From the NCBI GenBank assembly GCA_030616265.1, contig JAUWXS010000044.1, positions 1 to 6,054 of the forward strand: a DNA stretch of 6,054 nt, given 5' to 3'. The notes below the pieces were generated by a model that was not told where the DNA came from, ran no database searches, and worked only from the letters and a program-made list of their open reading frames with translations. The first letter of the stretch is position 1, and each line of letters opens with the position of its first letter. The stretch comes from Dehalococcoidia bacterium. GTDB lineage: Bacteria > Chloroflexota > Dehalococcoidia > Dehalococcoidales > BS750m-G39. Both the position numbers and the translations under genes were made by a program. Shown here piece after piece: positions 5,636 to 6,054 of the stretch.

Positions 5636-5653
5636 TTATCTACCTCACCCCCT
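5636..5653 (-). repeat. 18-nt motif, copy 2 (near-identical copy at 1272–1289)
   Basis: Reads AGGGGGTGAGGTAGATAA on the − strand and matches copy 1 at 17 of 18 positions in the same orientation relative to the downstream gene. Here it directly adjoins the larger palindromic element, so it may be that element's flank. Confidence 0.4.
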
Positions 5654-5656
5654 GTA

Positions 5657-5693
5657 TCCCCCTCTCCTTACGAGGGGTCAAAGGAGAGGGGGA
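5657..5693. repeat. Perfect 13-bp stem hairpin in the ispG–channel spacer
   Basis: Arms 5657–5669 (TCCCCCTCTCCTT) and 5681–5693 (AAGGAGAGGGGGA) are exact reverse complements around an 11-base loop. On the + strand a run of six T follows after AGGGAG (5699–5704), but no + strand gene ends here. In the − strand direction, in which the genes run, no T run follows, so it is not a classical terminator for ispG. The C-rich/G-rich palindrome resembles dispersed intergenic repeats of the REP/MITE type. Confidence 0.7.
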
Positions 5694-5705
5694 GGGAGTT
5701 TTTTG

Positions 5706-5726
5706 TGAAGGGGCTACGCCCCTTCA
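5706..5726. repeat. Perfect 9-bp stem hairpin next to the first
   Basis: TGAAGGGGC (5706–5714) and GCCCCTTCA (5718–5726) are exact reverse complements around a 3-base loop TAC. On the − strand it lies 25 bases after the ispG stop. It could slow or stabilise the 3' end of an ispG transcript. With the 5657–5693 hairpin it probably forms one composite palindromic element. Confidence 0.7.
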
Positions 5727-5751
5727 AACTTCCCCTTTTCTTCTGTCATAG

Positions 5752-6054
5752 CTAGAACCTCCCCACCTCCTCCATCAATACCTTGATAAAGTCCTTTTCC
5801 TCAATAGTTTTAATCTTCTTGCCCTTCTTAAACAAGACGGCTCTGCCCTTGCCGCAGGCGATGCCGATATCGGCGTCCTGGGCTTCACAGGGGCCGTTGA
5901 CCACACAGCCCATCACCGCCACCTTTATCGGCTGGTCAATGTTTAATAGCTTTTCCTCAACTTCTTGAGCTAATTTTACTATATCTACCTCCGCTCGACC
6001 ACAGGAGGGGCAGCTGACCAGAATGGGGCCGTGCTGGCGCAGGTTGAGGCTTTT
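5752..6054 (-). CDS. ispG: 4-hydroxy-3-methylbut-2-enyl-diphosphate synthase, C-terminal part (start outside window)
   Basis: The last 100 residues of IspG (GcpE), the 4Fe-4S enzyme that converts MEcPP to HMBPP in the MEP isoprenoid pathway. I translated this from the − strand: the frame is open from 6054 and ends at TAG 5752–5754. Fragment residues C15, C18 (SCPSCGR), C50 (VMGCVVNGP) and E57 match the spacing of the E. coli cluster ligands C270, C273, C305 and E312 exactly (+3, +32, +7). The C-terminus includes ADIGIACGKGRAVLFKKG. One oddity is NGPCEA where the family normally has NGPGEA, which places an extra cysteine (C56) directly before the ligand Glu. IspG is often next to proS in bacteria; here two membrane-protein genes lie between them. 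Identity is certain; the N-terminal TIM barrel is off the window. Confidence 0.96.
   Translation of the reverse strand, partial: KSLNLRQHGPILVSCPSCGRAEVDIVKLAQEVEEKLLNIDQPIKVAVMGCVVNGPCEAQDADIGIACGKGRAVLFKKGKKIKTIEEKDFIKVLMEEVGRF

Noticed and set aside
5612..5640. Separate promoter for the pentapeptide gene (GATAAT box on the − strand)
   Set aside because: The AT-rich segment has a passable −10 but no −35 or TGn extension; too weak to call.
5247..5755. Open frames on either strand overlapping the 5' half of the pentapeptide gene
   Set aside because: Low-complexity shadows of the 15-bp repeats; the pentapeptide frame has the ribosome-binding site and the structural regularity.

Overview
The window looks like a chromosomal segment of an uncultured bacterium, most plausibly of the phylum Chloroflexota (class Dehalococcoidia or a relative). 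That placement is inferred from the ispG–proS neighbourhood, the protein style and a C-rich palindromic intergenic element of a kind I associate with those genomes; no rRNA or other marker confirms it. Housekeeping parts are GC-rich, while the central flavodoxin/arsM pair is visibly poorer in GC.

Layout: (1) 1–517, + strand, the 3' end of pheT (phenylalanyl-tRNA synthetase beta chain). (2) 551–1207, − strand, a flavodoxin-fold protein convergent with pheT. (3) 1208–1356, a divergent intergenic region with a predicted promoter for each flanking gene. (4) 1357–2187, + strand, an ArsM-type arsenite methyltransferase with all three expected catalytic cysteines. (5) 2174–3898, − strand, complete proS of the bacterial type with the editing insertion; its 3' end overlaps arsM by 14 bp. 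(6) 3953–4237, − strand, a small DUF4389-like membrane protein. (7) 4306–5592, − strand, a 428-residue protein with about 42 pentapeptide repeats, a helical linker and a two-helix K+-channel pore carrying a GYG filter. (8) 5593–5751, a non-coding spacer with two perfect hairpins. (9) 5752–6054, − strand, the C-terminal 100 residues of IspG.

The − strand reads ispG → pentapeptide channel → DUF4389 protein → proS. ispG and proS are frequent neighbours in bacteria, so the two membrane-protein genes look like an insertion into a housekeeping cluster. Both have textbook Shine–Dalgarno sequences, whereas proS has only a weak one. The most unusual object is the pentapeptide-repeat/ion-channel fusion: a long N-terminal solenoid tied to a pore, with a regular 20-residue super-period of Ser and acidic stripes. 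Together with the DUF4389 protein it is the best candidate here for a little-described membrane system. The flavodoxin/arsM pair is a second possible accessory module (arsenic or redox).
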